64,000 bases of DNA from Aequorivita marisscotiae. Lineage in GTDB: Bacteria > Bacteroidota > Bacteroidia > Flavobacteriales > Flavobacteriaceae. A program made the translations under genes and the position numbers. Under the pieces are notes generated by a model that did no database searches, was not told where the DNA came from, and saw only the letters and a list, made by a program, of their open reading frames with translations. Position 1 is the stretch's first letter. Every line of letters starts with the position of its first letter. This document shows positions 17,415 to 27,044 of the stretch, one piece after another. The stretch lies in contig NZ_CP122379.1 in assembly GCF_029814825.1 (NCBI RefSeq), positions 3,326,501 through 3,390,500 of the forward strand, in the 5' to 3' direction.

Positions 17415-18128
17415 ATGGAAAAAACCATATTAAAGTGTGCTATCGTAGATGATTCCACACTACAACGACTCTCCATTGTAAAGCTCATCCAGATGCACCC
17501 CTCTCTAGAGCTTGTTGGCGAGTATAAAAATGCCATTGAAGCCAAAATGGGGCTCGCTTCTACCGAAATTGACCTTATATTTCTTGATATTGAAATGCCA
17601 ATTCTCTCCGGATTTGATCTTTTGGACGATATTCAAAGAAAACCACAGGTAATATTTGTTACCGGAAAAACAAAGTACGCCTTTAAAGCTTTTGATTATG
17701 ATGCGGTAGATTATTTAAGAAAACCCATTGCCAAAGATCGTTTTTTAAATGCAGTGCACAAAGCAATTACCAATTATAAGCTTAAAAATGAAGAAGGCTT
17801 TGACGATGAAGACTTTATTTTTGTAAAAAGTAATCTTAAAAAGCGAAAAGTATTTTTAAACGAGCTGCGCTATATTGAAGCTTTGGGCGATTACGTAAAA
17901 TTGGTTACCGAGCACGAATCGCTGGTTGTACTTTCTACTATGAAAGCCTTTGAAGGGCTATTGCCGAGTGATCGTTTTCTAAGAATTCACAAATCTTATA
18001 TTGTAAATTTAGACAAGGTTCAACGTTACAATAGCAAAACAATTGAACTGGATAAAGACCATTTACCTTTGAGCCGAAACCGAAAAGCCGAATTAATTGA
18101 AGCTTTGGCGGCTACCCAAAACGCTTAG
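17415..18128 (+). CDS. LytTR-type response regulator
   Basis: This 237-residue protein has an N-terminal receiver domain with acidic pocket VDD (11-13), phospho-acceptor Asp58 in FLDIEMP and Lys in RKPI near residue 103. The C-terminal LytTR DNA-binding domain spans about 135-232, with FLRIHKSYIVNLDKV. It should bind DNA when phosphorylated by a sensor kinase. No kinase gene is adjacent, so the signal and targets are unknown. The stop overlaps the convergent priA stop. Confidence 0.93.
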   Translation: MEKTILKCAIVDDSTLQRLSIVKLIQMHPSLELVGEYKNAIEAKMGLASTEIDLIFLDIEMPILSGFDLLDDIQRKPQVIFVTGKTKYAFKAFDYDAVDYLRKPIAKDRFLNAVHKAITNYKLKNEEGFDDEDFIFVKSNLKKRKVFLNELRYIEALGDYVKLVTEHESLVVLSTMKAFEGLLPSDRFLRIHKSYIVNLDKVQRYNSKTIELDKDHLPLSRNRKAELIEALAATQNA

Positions 18129-20575
18129 TAATTATCTACATCTATTGTTATGCGCACGCTTGAAAATTCCTTTATAGCGTTAAAACTTCGCTGCACATTA
18201 TCAATGTACTTCTTTGTTTTTTCCAAAGATTGATTTTTCGGAATTTTAACAAGCAGATTGTTTATATATTTATTTTTAATTCTTCCAATTGGCGGTGGTT
18301 CGGGGCCTAATACATTCTCCTTAAATGCAATTTCCAAAGCTTGCCCAAACCAGGTTGATGCCTTTTGAACCCGAGCGAGATTTTTATCTTTAAACGTTAT
18401 CTTAATGGTCCTAAAAAATGGAGGGTATTTAAAATTATAGCGCTCCTCCATTTGTTCCTTGTACATTTCGCCATAGTCATTTACACTTACCTGTTTTAAA
18501 ATTTGATGGTACGGATTGTAGGTCTGAATTAAAACTTTACCGCGTTTTTGGGTACGCCCTGCCCTACCCGACACTTGTTGCAGTAATTGAAAACTACGCT
18601 CATGCGCCCTAAAATCCGGAAAATTTAAAAGACTATCTGCATTCATTACCCCCACCAAACTAATATTCCTAAAATCCAATCCTTTGGCGAGCATCTGTGT
18701 GCCAACCAGAATATCTATTTCCTCATTTTCCAGAGCTTCAATTAGTTTGGAATACGCGTGTTTTCCTTTGGTTGTGTCCTGATCCATCCGTGCAACTTTA
18801 TGGTTGGGAAAAAGCGATTTTAACTCGGTCTCAATTTGTTCGGTTCCGAAACCTTTGGTATCTAAAGTGTCGCTGCCACACGCCATGCAGCTTTGCATCA
18901 TTGCCATATTATATCCGCAATAATGGCAGCGCAATTGATTTTTATGTTGATGAAATGTTAAACTCACATCGCAATTGGGGCATTGGGGCGCAACCCCACA
19001 AGTGGTACATTCAACTACTGGTGAAAATCCTCTTCTATTTTGAAAAAGAATAATCTGCTCACCATTGCTTAAAACTTCGCGTATTTCTTCGAGCAAACGA
19101 TCGCTAAAATGGCCGGTCATTTGCTTTTTTCGCGACTTTTCCTTAATATCTACCAACTCAATTTCGGGCATTAATACATTGCCGTAGCGCTTTTTTAAAC
19201 GAACCAACCCAAATTTTCCCGAATCGGCATTGTGATAACTTTCTAAGGACGGCGTTGCAGAACCCATTAACAACTTAGCTTTGTGATAATGCGCTAAAAC
19301 TACAGCACTGTCGCGTGCATTGTAACGCGGGGAAGGACTAAATTGCTTAAAACTTGGTTCGTGCTCTTCGTCTACAACGATAAGACCGAGGTTTTTAAAA
19401 GGTAGAAATAATGAAGAACGCGCGCCAATAACAATTTGTGCTTTTGGTTTTTCTGCCAATACATTTTTCCAAACCTCAACCCGTTCATTAACCGAAAATT
19501 TTGAATGGTACACTGAAATCCGCTCACCGAAATATTTTTGAAGCCGAACGATTAATTGGGTGGTTAGTGCAATTTCGGGAAGCATATATAATACTTGCTT
19601 TCCTGAATTTATAACTTCTTCAATAAGCCGAACGTATATTTCAGTTTTTCCGCTGGAAGTAACGCCGTGCAATAAAACTACATTATTCTTTTTAAAAGAT
19701 TCCTTTATTTCATTAAACGCTAATAATTGTGCTTCGTTTAAAGTTTTGATGTCTGTAGCTGCTTCGCCTGAAAATATAACCCGGTCTTGCTGTAAGTGGT
19801 ATTCTTCTAAAATGCACTTATCTACTAAAGATTTCAACGTACTTGCAGAAGCATCGCTTTTCTTTTGAAGCACAGCTGCGCTAATTGGCTTTTTAGTTTG
19901 GCCGCTTAGCATAAAAAGATGCATTAACACCTCGCGTTGTTTTGGAGCACGGTTTAAGGTATCTAAAAGTTCGCGCAGTTTTTCTTCCGTAGCGTACACT
20001 GAAGCAAGTTTTATATAGCGTTTTAGTTTAGGTTTGTATTGTTCGTAAACCGTTTCTTCAACCTCAATAATATTTTTATCTAGTAATTTTTGAATTACAG
20101 AAACTATATTTTTTCTATCTAGAATAGCCCTGGCATCGTTAATGTGCAACGATGATTGGTGCAATAAAGCTTCGTATAAAATAAATTCGTCGTCGCTTAG
20201 GGATGATTCATCTAAAGGTTCGTTCGGAATAAGTTTTATAACGGTTTCGCTTTCTAACAAAAAAGCACTGGGAAGCGCCGCTTTTATTACTTCGCCCAAG
20301 GCACACATATAATAATTGGCCAGCCATTCCCAATGTTTCAGCTGCAAGGATGTTATTATAGGTGTTTCATCTAAAATATGGTCTATAGATTTTGTTTCGT
20401 ATCCCACGGGCGCTTGGTTGTGTACCACTCTTACAATACCCGTATATACTTTAGATTTTCCAAAGGGAATTGCCACCCGCATTCCAGGTTTAAGAAATGC
20501 TGCCTCGTCTTTGTTCACGCTATAGGTGAATGTTTGTTTTAACGGAATTGGAAGAATTACGTCTATAAAATACAA
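18125..20575 (-). CDS. priA: Primosomal protein N' (replication restart helicase)
   Basis: PriA recognises stalled forks and reloads the replisome. The 816-residue protein has the N-terminal 3'-DNA-binding domain and a helicase core with Walker A GVTSSGKT at 304-311 and VVDEEHEPSF. Four CxxC pairs form two zinc sites (CTTC, CPNC, CHYC and CMAC). Helicase motif VI appears as QVSGRAGR. Translation starts at TTG 20575 (MYFIDVILP). It is convergent with the LytTR gene. Confidence 0.96.
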   Translation of the reverse strand: MYFIDVILPIPLKQTFTYSVNKDEAAFLKPGMRVAIPFGKSKVYTGIVRVVHNQAPVGYETKSIDHILDETPIITSLQLKHWEWLANYYMCALGEVIKAALPSAFLLESETVIKLIPNEPLDESSLSDDEFILYEALLHQSSLHINDARAILDRKNIVSVIQKLLDKNIIEVEETVYEQYKPKLKRYIKLASVYATEEKLRELLDTLNRAPKQREVLMHLFMLSGQTKKPISAAVLQKKSDASASTLKSLVDKCILEEYHLQQDRVIFSGEAATDIKTLNEAQLLAFNEIKESFKKNNVVLLHGVTSSGKTEIYVRLIEEVINSGKQVLYMLPEIALTTQLIVRLQKYFGERISVYHSKFSVNERVEVWKNVLAEKPKAQIVIGARSSLFLPFKNLGLIVVDEEHEPSFKQFSPSPRYNARDSAVVLAHYHKAKLLMGSATPSLESYHNADSGKFGLVRLKKRYGNVLMPEIELVDIKEKSRKKQMTGHFSDRLLEEIREVLSNGEQIILFQNRRGFSPVVECTTCGVAPQCPNCDVSLTFHQHKNQLRCHYCGYNMAMMQSCMACGSDTLDTKGFGTEQIETELKSLFPNHKVARMDQDTTKGKHAYSKLIEALENEEIDILVGTQMLAKGLDFRNISLVGVMNADSLLNFPDFRAHERSFQLLQQVSGRAGRTQKRGKVLIQTYNPYHQILKQVSVNDYGEMYKEQMEERYNFKYPPFFRTIKITFKDKNLARVQKASTWFGQALEIAFKENVLGPEPPPIGRIKNKYINNLLVKIPKNQSLEKTKKYIDNVQRSFNAIKEFSSVRITIDVDNY

Positions 20576-20673
20576 TGGAAAACTATTATTTATTAGTACT
20601 AAATATTAATTCTGAGTTGCGCAAAAGTTTAAAACCCCTTAAAATTTATTGTAGTTTCTTCGCGACTGGGTAA

Positions 20674-20700
20674 ATAAAAAAGCCACCAAATTTGGTGGCT
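20674..20700 (-). terminator. Terminator of nadC-yihY-DUF2147 operon
   Basis: A perfect 20-base palindrome (20681-20700; 8-bp stem AGCCACCA/TGGTGGCT around AATT) is followed on the minus strand by a T-rich run. It is 25 bases beyond the DUF2147 stop. Confidence 0.85.
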
Positions 20701-20724
20701 TAAAGATAGTATTTTTAATACTTT

Positions 20725-21153
20725 TTAATTAACTCGACTCCAAGTTTGTGTTCTTCCAAAAAGCGAGAAGCCCACGTAACCACGCACGTTTAATTTGTTT
20801 GCGCCGTCTAATTCAATATAGCATTTATAAACTTTTCCGTTGTTGGGGTCCATAATGGTACCGTCGTTGTATTCATCGCCGTCTTTTTCAAGACCTTTAA
20901 TAATTACCAAACCTAAAATTGGCTTGCCTTTATCATCGCCTGGGCAATTATTACAAATAGCATTTTTTTTAGCAGGGTTTAAAATCTCTACTACTTTGCC
21001 GTAAATTTTTCCATCGTTTTTATAAATTTCAACTATAGATTTTGCTTCGCCGGTTTCATCGTCAATGGTTTTCCATTTTCCAGTTACATCTTGTGCGGTG
21101 GCCGTAATTACTGTTAGAGCAATAAGTGAGAAGGTTACAAGTATTTTTTTCAT
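20725..21153 (-). CDS. Secreted DUF2147 protein
   Basis: The 142-residue protein has a signal peptide ending ATAQ (about residue 21). The DUF2147 domain contains GKWKTIDDETGEAKSIVEIY and, near the end, GRTQTWSRV. This lipocalin-like domain occurs in exported proteins of unknown function. Two Cys in ICNNCPGDD could form a disulfide in the periplasm. It is the last gene of the nadC operon, 15 bases after yihY. Confidence 0.9.
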   Translation of the reverse strand: MKKILVTFSLIALTVITATAQDVTGKWKTIDDETGEAKSIVEIYKNDGKIYGKVVEILNPAKKNAICNNCPGDDKGKPILGLVIIKGLEKDGDEYNDGTIMDPNNGKVYKCYIELDGANKLNVRGYVGFSLFGRTQTWSRVN

Positions 21154-21168
21154 GATTTAAAATATTAG

Positions 21169-22092
21169 TTAGGTATTGAATTTTTTTTCTTTTAGTCGCT
21201 TTATTGAAATATTTAACTCGAAACCCAGCAACAAGAGGTTTGCGTTAATCCAAATATATAACATCAATATCAATAGTGCACCAATAGAACCGTATAACTC
21301 GTTGTAATTTGAAAAATTATTGATATAAACTCCAAAAAAGTAAGTTGTAAGCACAAATAATACCGTAGTGGTTACCGCTCCTATTGAAAAAAAGCGAGTA
21401 GATTTTCCTTCCTTGGTTCCGTAATAGTACAAGGTAGCTATTATTACATATAGCATTACTAGAAAAACAATAAATTGAAAGAACGATATCCAAAAGAGAT
21501 CTGTGTCTATATACGCTTTTGATTGTAAATCGCGAATTATATATTCGCCATAGAGAATAACTCCAACTGAAGTTAACAACAACAATGCCAAGAAAATAGA
21601 AACCATTAAAGCTACTAAATACTGTCTAAAAAAACTTCGGTTTATGGTTACGTGAAACGAATATTCAAAAGCACTAAATATTGCATTTACACCATTTGCC
21701 GATAAAAATAGCGACAGAAAAAAAACAAAAGACAAAAGTCCCGCTCGCGGATTTACCGCTATATCTGCAATTATGGGATAAAAAAATTCGGTTGTTTGTG
21801 CGGGCAATAAAGCTTCAATAAATATTAAAAACCGCGACTGAAATCCGTCAATTGGAATCATCGGGATTAAGTTGAGTAACAACAACAGAAAAGGAAAAAG
21901 TGCCAGAAAAAAACTATAAGCAATAGAGCTGGCACGAGATGAAAAAGTTCCCTTTAAAATTCCAGTGCCGTAAATATCGAGGAGATTATACAACGAAAAA
22001 TCGCCCAGGGCGGGAAGTTTAATCTCCTTGCTAAAACGTATTAAATCCCGAATAACAGGAATATTAATTTCCTTTTCTTCTTCTTGGTTCAT
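21169..22092 (-). CDS. YihY/BrkB-type integral membrane protein
   Basis: A 307-residue inner-membrane protein with about six hydrophobic segments and the YihY motif SRASSIAYSFFLALFPFLLL near residues 51-70. The start ATG at 22092 shares one base with the nadC stop (TAATG), so translation is likely coupled; an in-frame upstream extension lies inside nadC and is not used. The family was once mislabelled ribonuclease BN; the transported substrate is unknown. Confidence 0.92.
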   Translation of the reverse strand: MNQEEEKEINIPVIRDLIRFSKEIKLPALGDFSLYNLLDIYGTGILKGTFSSRASSIAYSFFLALFPFLLLLLNLIPMIPIDGFQSRFLIFIEALLPAQTTEFFYPIIADIAVNPRAGLLSFVFFLSLFLSANGVNAIFSAFEYSFHVTINRSFFRQYLVALMVSIFLALLLLTSVGVILYGEYIIRDLQSKAYIDTDLFWISFFQFIVFLVMLYVIIATLYYYGTKEGKSTRFFSIGAVTTTVLFVLTTYFFGVYINNFSNYNELYGSIGALLILMLYIWINANLLLLGFELNISIKRLKEKKFNT

Positions 22093-22949
22093 TAAACAGC
22101 TTTTAGGCTCAAATCCATATTGTAAACCGAATGTGTTAAAGCACCACTGGAAATATAATCTACACCACATTCGGCGTATTTCCGTACGGTATCAAGGGTA
22201 ATTCCACCGCTCGATTCCGTTAGGCATTTACCATTAATGCGTTCTACAGCCTTTCGGGTATCTTCATAATTAAAGTTATCTATTAAAATTCTATACACCC
22301 CCTCGCTCTCTAATATCTCATCAATTTCGTTCAGATTTCTAGCTTCAACAATTATTTTAAGATCTAAATGGCGACTCTCTAAATATTCCTTGGTTTTAGC
22401 AATTGCCTTGGTTATTCCGCCACAAAAATCAATATGGTTGTCCTTGAGCATAACCATATCATAAAGTGCAAAACGGTGATTTTCTCCCCCTCCAATTTTT
22501 ACCGCCCATTTTTCCAAAGCCCGAATACCCGGGGTGGTTTTGCGCGTATCCAGAATTTTTGTTTTGGTTCCTTCCAACAATTTTACATAGCTATTTGTTT
22601 TGGTGGCAATGGCGCTCATACGCTGCATAGCATTTAGCACCAACCGTTCCGATTTTAAAATAGATTGCGACAAACCCGTAACATAAAAAGCTACATCGCC
22701 ATATTTTACCGAGCTTCCATCCTCTATTTTAATATCGAGTTTTAAACCGGGATCTACATATTCAAATATTTGTCGGGCAAGTTCTACACCGGCAATAATT
22801 CCTTCATCTTTTACTAAGAGTTTTGCCGAGCCCCTAGCGTCTTCTGAAATGCATGCCAAAGAACTGTGATCGCCATCGCCTACATCTTCACGAATGGCAT
22901 TGGCAATGATAATATCTATTTCTTTGTTGAATTGTTTTTCTGAAATCAT
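22092..22949 (-). CDS. nadC: Nicotinate-nucleotide pyrophosphorylase (carboxylating)
   Basis: NadC converts quinolinate and PRPP to nicotinate mononucleotide in de novo NAD synthesis. The 285-residue length is typical. Visible motifs are EDVGDGDHSS (substrate loop), RLVLNAMQRMSAIAT, LDTRKTTPGIRALEKWAV and KIGGGENHRFALYDMVMLKDNH, which hold the phosphate- and quinolinate-binding residues. It heads an operon with yihY and DUF2147. Confidence 0.97.
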   Translation of the reverse strand: MISEKQFNKEIDIIIANAIREDVGDGDHSSLACISEDARGSAKLLVKDEGIIAGVELARQIFEYVDPGLKLDIKIEDGSSVKYGDVAFYVTGLSQSILKSERLVLNAMQRMSAIATKTNSYVKLLEGTKTKILDTRKTTPGIRALEKWAVKIGGGENHRFALYDMVMLKDNHIDFCGGITKAIAKTKEYLESRHLDLKIIVEARNLNEIDEILESEGVYRILIDNFNYEDTRKAVERINGKCLTESSGGITLDTVRKYAECGVDYISSGALTHSVYNMDLSLKAV

Positions 22950-23109
22950 AGCAAGGAAATTTCAGCTAAAATAACAAAAAGAGTTGGCAGTTTGCGTTTT
23001 CAGCAGCTAGTTATCTAAAAAGCTTTTTTTTACGCCACCCTTTGCAACATTAAAAAGGAACAACCAAAGCAATAATATCTTTGTATTTTTGAATTCTGAA
23101 ATAGTTAAA

Positions 23110-23583
23110 ATGAAAATTACATTACTGGCCATAGGAAAAACCGACAATAAACAATTGCAGGTTTTAATAGACGATTATACCAAGCGTTTGGGGTTTTATG
23201 TTTCGTTTGAAATGGAAGTGATACCCGATATTAAAAAAGCAAAAAATCTTTCCGAAACGCTTCAAAAACAGGCTGAAGGCGAAGAAATTTTAAAACGAAT
23301 CTCCACGGCCGATGTGTTAATTCTACTTGACGAAAAAGGGAAGAGCCACACCTCCATTGGCTTTGCGAATTTTTTGCAAAAGAAAATGAATAGCGGTCTT
23401 AAAAACCTCGTCTTCGTAATTGGTGGGCCCTATGGATTTAGCGATGCAGTTTATGAACGCGCCAATGGTAAAGTTTCACTTTCATCCATGACCTTTTCAC
23501 ACCAAATGGTTCGACTTTTTTTTATTGAACAACTTTATCGCGGATTTACTATTTTGAGGAATGAACCGTATCACCATAAGTAG
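23110..23583 (+). CDS. rlmH: 23S rRNA (pseudouridine1915-N3)-methyltransferase
   Basis: RlmH is a small SPOUT methyltransferase that methylates pseudouridine 1915 in helix 69. The start is placed at ATG 23110 (MKITLLAIGKTDN), giving the standard 157 residues. The SAM-binding knot VIGGPYGFSDAVYERA and the C-terminal RLFFIEQLYRGFTI with HHK end are present. A TATCTTTG -7 box lies at 23076-23083. Tandem heptamer repeats begin right after its stop. Confidence 0.97.
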   Translation: MKITLLAIGKTDNKQLQVLIDDYTKRLGFYVSFEMEVIPDIKKAKNLSETLQKQAEGEEILKRISTADVLILLDEKGKSHTSIGFANFLQKKMNSGLKNLVFVIGGPYGFSDAVYERANGKVSLSSMTFSHQMVRLFFIEQLYRGFTILRNEPYHHK

Positions 23584-23625
23584 TGAGACTTGAGGTTTGA
23601 GATTTGAGATTTGAGATGTGAGATT
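23584..23625. repeat. Six tandem 7-bp repeats (TGAGATT type)
   Basis: Reading from the base after the rlmH stop: TGAGACT, TGAGGTT, TGAGATT, TGAGATT, TGAGATG, TGAGATT. The period is exactly 7 and drift is confined to the last three positions plus one A-to-G. Confidence 0.85.
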
Positions 23626-23644
23626 TTATTTATGGTTTAGAATT

Positions 23645-23953
23645 TCAATTCCATTGACAATCTATGTAATCTGTTAGCATGTGGAATAATAGTCCTACGG
23701 CGATGATTCTTGTCTTTTTAAAAAATAATAAAACTACATATACTGCCATTGCCCAATAAGTGTGCAGCGGATGAAAGTTGATGCTACAGCGGCCTGGGTC
23801 AAAAATTGGGCTGGCCAAAAGATGATCCAGATCTACCAACATGGTTGCCAGCATTATGAGCCAAGCTTTTTTCCACTCTTTTCTGAAAAAAATATAAGCA
23901 ATCAACCCTGGAACCAAAAAATGCAGGGCGTAATGTACAAACGTTTGGAGCAT
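23645..23953 (-). CDS. DUF6122-like membrane protein
   Basis: A 102-residue membrane protein with about three to four hydrophobic segments and conserved His/Asp residues (FVHYALHFLVPG, MLVDLDHLLA, FHPLHTYW, LLFHMLTDYIDC). The His/Asp pattern recalls membrane-bound metal-dependent hydrolases such as the YdjM family, and the sequence fits the flavobacterial DUF6122 family. Activity is unproven. A TATCTTTG-type -7 box lies at 23975-23968. Confidence 0.82.
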   Translation of the reverse strand: MLQTFVHYALHFLVPGLIAYIFFRKEWKKAWLIMLATMLVDLDHLLASPIFDPGRCSINFHPLHTYWAMAVYVVLLFFKKTRIIAVGLLFHMLTDYIDCQWN

Positions 23954-24102
23954 TTTACGGTTTTTAACAAAGATAAGTATTCATTTAATGTAGAAGGAAA
24001 TTTATGAAGTATTGTAATTAAGCTCTTATCGATCTAAAGATCACTATCGGCGGAATGACGTTGGTAACCATGAAAATTTACTGCTCCTCCTCCCACCATT
24101 AA

Positions 24103-24117
24103 CGAGCGGGACGCTCG
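24103..24117. repeat. GC-rich palindromic hairpin CGAGCG-GGA-CGCTCG
   Basis: A perfect 6-bp stem with a 3-base loop is unusually GC-rich for this region. It lies in a 190-base gap between two genes transcribed on the minus strand. Similar words recur in intergenic DNA of other bacteria, so a REP-like element is plausible. Confidence 0.4.
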
Positions 24118-24146
24118 CGCTAGCAAGGAAGAAAAGAAGAATTATT

Positions 24147-24686
24147 TCAATACTCTTTTTCTTTCTTAAGTCTTCCATCTGGATAATAAATTCTCCAGGT
24201 ACCACTCTTTCTACCGTTAGTAATTTCACCTTCTTTTTTTAAGTAATATTTACAAAGCTTATTTGAAAATAAATAGCGTTTTGTATCTCTAATATAAATA
24301 AGGTGCTTACCAGATTCAAGAAATTCATACGTACTCAACGCAGTAGTTGAAATGTATTTCGTTTTAGATTCATAAAGTAGGTTCCCCTTTGAATCAAAAC
24401 CTCTATGGAGCATTATATTTCCAAAAGCATCATAATCAGTCTCATTCCATTGCCCCCCTTTAAAATAGAGATAATGTTTTCCAGTCATAAATGAATATTC
24501 TTGGTTATTTTCAATATAATATGTTTGCCAACCAGTATTTCTTATTTTCCCATTGTTATATTTATGCTCAACTTTAATTGAGTCTGTAGCAGGTTTTATA
24601 TTTTCAATTAAGTTTCTATAATCTTGTGAATATTGTGAATGAGCTAAAAACTGTACAAAAAATACTAAAAGAAAAATTATTTTCAT
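24147..24686 (-). CDS. Exported MORN-type repeat protein
   Basis: A protein of 179 residues with a signal peptide (MKIIFLLVFFVQFLAHSQ). The rest is made of short Tyr/Gly/Asn/Lys repeats such as HYLYFKGGQWNETDYDAFGN, ending NGRKSGTWRIYYPDGR, which is typical of variant MORN (MORN_2) repeats. The start is ATG 24686, because the longer frame overlaps mutB. It is probably exported and binds membrane, lipid or protein; function is unknown. It lies 28 bases after mutB on the same strand. Confidence 0.8.
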   Translation of the reverse strand: MKIIFLLVFFVQFLAHSQYSQDYRNLIENIKPATDSIKVEHKYNNGKIRNTGWQTYYIENNQEYSFMTGKHYLYFKGGQWNETDYDAFGNIMLHRGFDSKGNLLYESKTKYISTTALSTYEFLESGKHLIYIRDTKRYLFSNKLCKYYLKKEGEITNGRKSGTWRIYYPDGRLKKEKEY

Positions 24687-24714
24687 CAGTTTAATGCTAA
24701 GTTCGTAATAACCT

Positions 24715-26865
24715 TCACTCCACCCCCTCAATCAAAACCCCCAACATTTCAATCGCGGCATCACTAATTCGGGTGCCTGGACCATAAACCGCAACAGCGC
24801 CGGCATCAAAAAGGTATTGGTAATCCTGCGCTGGTATTACGCCTCCCACAATGACCATAATATCTTCGCGACCGTACTTTTTTAAGGCTTCAATAACTTG
24901 TGGTACAAGGGTTTTGTGACCTGCAGCAAGGGAGGAAACGCCGAGGATGTGCACATCATTTTCCACGGCTTGTTTGGCGGCTTCGGCGGGGGTTTGGAAA
25001 AGGGGTCCGATATCCACATCAAAACCTACATCGGCATAGCCAGTGGCTACTACTTTGGCGCCGCGATCGTGCCCGTCTTGCCCCATTTTGGCAATCATAA
25101 TTCGAGGACGGCGGCCCTCAAGCTCTGCGAACTTGTCTGCCATTTGTCTGGCTTTATCAAAACTTGGGTCTTTTTTCATCTCTTTGCTGTACACGCCGTT
25201 AAACGATCGTATTTGTGCCTTATACCTACCGAATTCCTTTTCCATCGCGCTGGAAATTTCACCCAAGGTTGCCCTGTGGCGCGCGGCTTCTACGGCTAAA
25301 GCTAATAAATTTCCCCGACCTGTTTTGGCACAGTCGGTAATATCTGCCAAAGCTTTCTTAACTTTTTCGCTGTCGCGGGTGGCTTTTATTCGCTCAAGTC
25401 GCTCAATCTGGGAGGTACGCACTTTTTGGTTGTCCACATCCAAAATCTGAAGTGGGTCTTCCTTCGCCAGTCTATATTTGTTAACACCAACAATAATGTC
25501 CTGTCCGCTATCAATACGCGCTTGCTTTCTTGCCGAAGCTTCCTCTATGCGAAGTTTGGGGATTCCAGCTTCAATGGCTTTGGTCATTCCGCCCAACTCT
25601 TCTACTTCTTCTATAAGTGCCCAAGCTTTATTTGCAATTTCGTTGGTAAGGTTTTCCACATAATAACTGCCCGCCCAAGGATCTACCGTTTTGGTGATAT
25701 GAGTTTCAGTTTGAAGAAAAATCTGCGTATTTCGCGCTATTCGAGCCGAAAAATCTGTTGGTAGCGCAATGGCTTCATCTAATGCATTGGTATGCAACGA
25801 TTGCGTTCCCCCAAAAACAGCTGCTGCTGCTTCAATAACAGTACGAGCAACATTGTTAAAGGGATCTTGTTCGGTAAGGCTCCAACCGCTTGTTTGGCAA
25901 TGCGTACGTAACGAAAGCGATTTTTCACTTTTAGGGTTGAACTGTTTTACAATTTTTGCCCAAAGCATTCTTGCGGCTCGCATTTTAGCGATTTCCATAA
26001 AATGGTTCATTCCTATGCCCCAAAAAAAAGAAAGACGGGGAGCAAAGGTATCTATATCCATTCCGGCTTTTAACCCAGTGCGAATATACTCTAAACCATC
26101 TGCAAGGGTGTATGCCAGTTCAATATCTGCGGTAGCTCCCGCTTCTTGCATATGATAACCCGAAATGGAAATACTATTAAATTTCGGCATATTTTTGGAC
26201 GTAAACTCAAAAATATCGCTTATAATTTTCATGGATGGTGTAGGTGGATATATATACGTGTTTCGCACCATAAACTCCTTTAAGATGTCATTTTGAATTG
26301 TTCCCGCCAAATCTTTTGGAGAAACGCCCTGTTCTTCCGCGGCAACAATATAAAAAGCCATAATAGGAAGCACGGCGCCATTCATCGTCATGGAAACGCT
26401 CATTTTGTCGAGCGGAATTTGATCGAACAAAATTTTCATATCCTCCACACTATCTATGGCTACACCCGCTTTGCCTACGTCGCCCTCTACTCTGGGATGG
26501 TCGCTATCATAGCCTCTATGCGTTGCAAGATCAAAAGCTACTGATAGCCCTTTTTGGCCTGCGGCAAGGTTTCTTCTATAAAAAGCATTGCTATCTTCTG
26601 CCGTTGAAAAACCTGCGTATTGGCGAATCGTCCAAGGGCGGCGCACATACATGGTTGAATATGGACCCCGAAGATTTGGTGCTATTCCGGCAACGAAATT
26701 TAAATGTTTAATACTAGCCGTATCTTCTTTGTCGTAATGCTTCTTAATCTCGATATCTTCAGCCGTCAAAAAGGTTTCAGACTCGCTATGTTTAGGTACA
26801 TCCGTGTTCTTTTTTCCGTCGTCAATTTTTTTCAATTCTATGTGCTCTAAACTTCTCCTATCCAT
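24715..26865 (-). CDS. mutB: Methylmalonyl-CoA mutase large subunit
   Basis: The B12-dependent subunit interconverts succinyl-CoA and methylmalonyl-CoA in propionate metabolism. The 716-residue protein has the TIM barrel ([35 protein letters not shown]) and a C-terminal cobalamin-binding domain. The latter has GQDGHDRG, in which His599 is the predicted cobalt ligand, and [10 protein letters not shown]. Its start overlaps the 65-aa membrane protein gene by 19 bases, so it is translated within the udk-mutA operon. Confidence 0.97.
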   Translation of the reverse strand: MDRRSLEHIELKKIDDGKKNTDVPKHSESETFLTAEDIEIKKHYDKEDTASIKHLNFVAGIAPNLRGPYSTMYVRRPWTIRQYAGFSTAEDSNAFYRRNLAAGQKGLSVAFDLATHRGYDSDHPRVEGDVGKAGVAIDSVEDMKILFDQIPLDKMSVSMTMNGAVLPIMAFYIVAAEEQGVSPKDLAGTIQNDILKEFMVRNTYIYPPTPSMKIISDIFEFTSKNMPKFNSISISGYHMQEAGATADIELAYTLADGLEYIRTGLKAGMDIDTFAPRLSFFWGIGMNHFMEIAKMRAARMLWAKIVKQFNPKSEKSLSLRTHCQTSGWSLTEQDPFNNVARTVIEAAAAVFGGTQSLHTNALDEAIALPTDFSARIARNTQIFLQTETHITKTVDPWAGSYYVENLTNEIANKAWALIEEVEELGGMTKAIEAGIPKLRIEEASARKQARIDSGQDIIVGVNKYRLAKEDPLQILDVDNQKVRTSQIERLERIKATRDSEKVKKALADITDCAKTGRGNLLALAVEAARHRATLGEISSAMEKEFGRYKAQIRSFNGVYSKEMKKDPSFDKARQMADKFAELEGRRPRIMIAKMGQDGHDRGAKVVATGYADVGFDVDIGPLFQTPAEAAKQAVENDVHILGVSSLAAGHKTLVPQVIEALKKYGREDIMVIVGGVIPAQDYQYLFDAGAVAVYGPGTRISDAAIEMLGVLIEGVE

Positions 26866-27044
26866 ACTTGTTCAATACTTTCCCAACCCATAAATATTCC
26901 AAAACCGATTAATATTATTGAAATAATTACAATAAGCAAACGGAAATATTTATGAGATGATAATTTTTTATAACGAATGAGGAGTGCTAATCCGAGGACT
27001 ATAAAGAGGACTCCTACTGCGGTACCTAATACTTCATTGTTCAT
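26847..27044 (-). CDS. Tiny two-span membrane protein between mutA and mutB
   Basis: The 65-residue protein consists almost wholly of two membrane spans (about 5-24 and 34-53) joined by a basic turn ([12 protein letters not shown]), with a short acidic end. Its ATG overlaps the mutA stop (ATGA) and its 3' end overlaps mutB by 19 bases, which argues that it is translated in this operon. No family was recognised. It might anchor the mutase or be unrelated cargo. Confidence 0.75.
   Translation of the reverse strand: MNNEVLGTAVGVLFIVLGLALLIRYKKLSSHKYFRLLIVIISIILIGFGIFMGWESIEQVWIGEV

Noticed and set aside
24103-24117. Rho-independent terminator of the MORN-type gene
   Set aside because: The hairpin is strong, but no T-run follows on the minus strand.
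24898-26155. Several long reading frames opposite mutB
   Set aside because: They mirror the codon structure of mutB, lack coherent domains and overlap one another; mutB itself is unambiguous.
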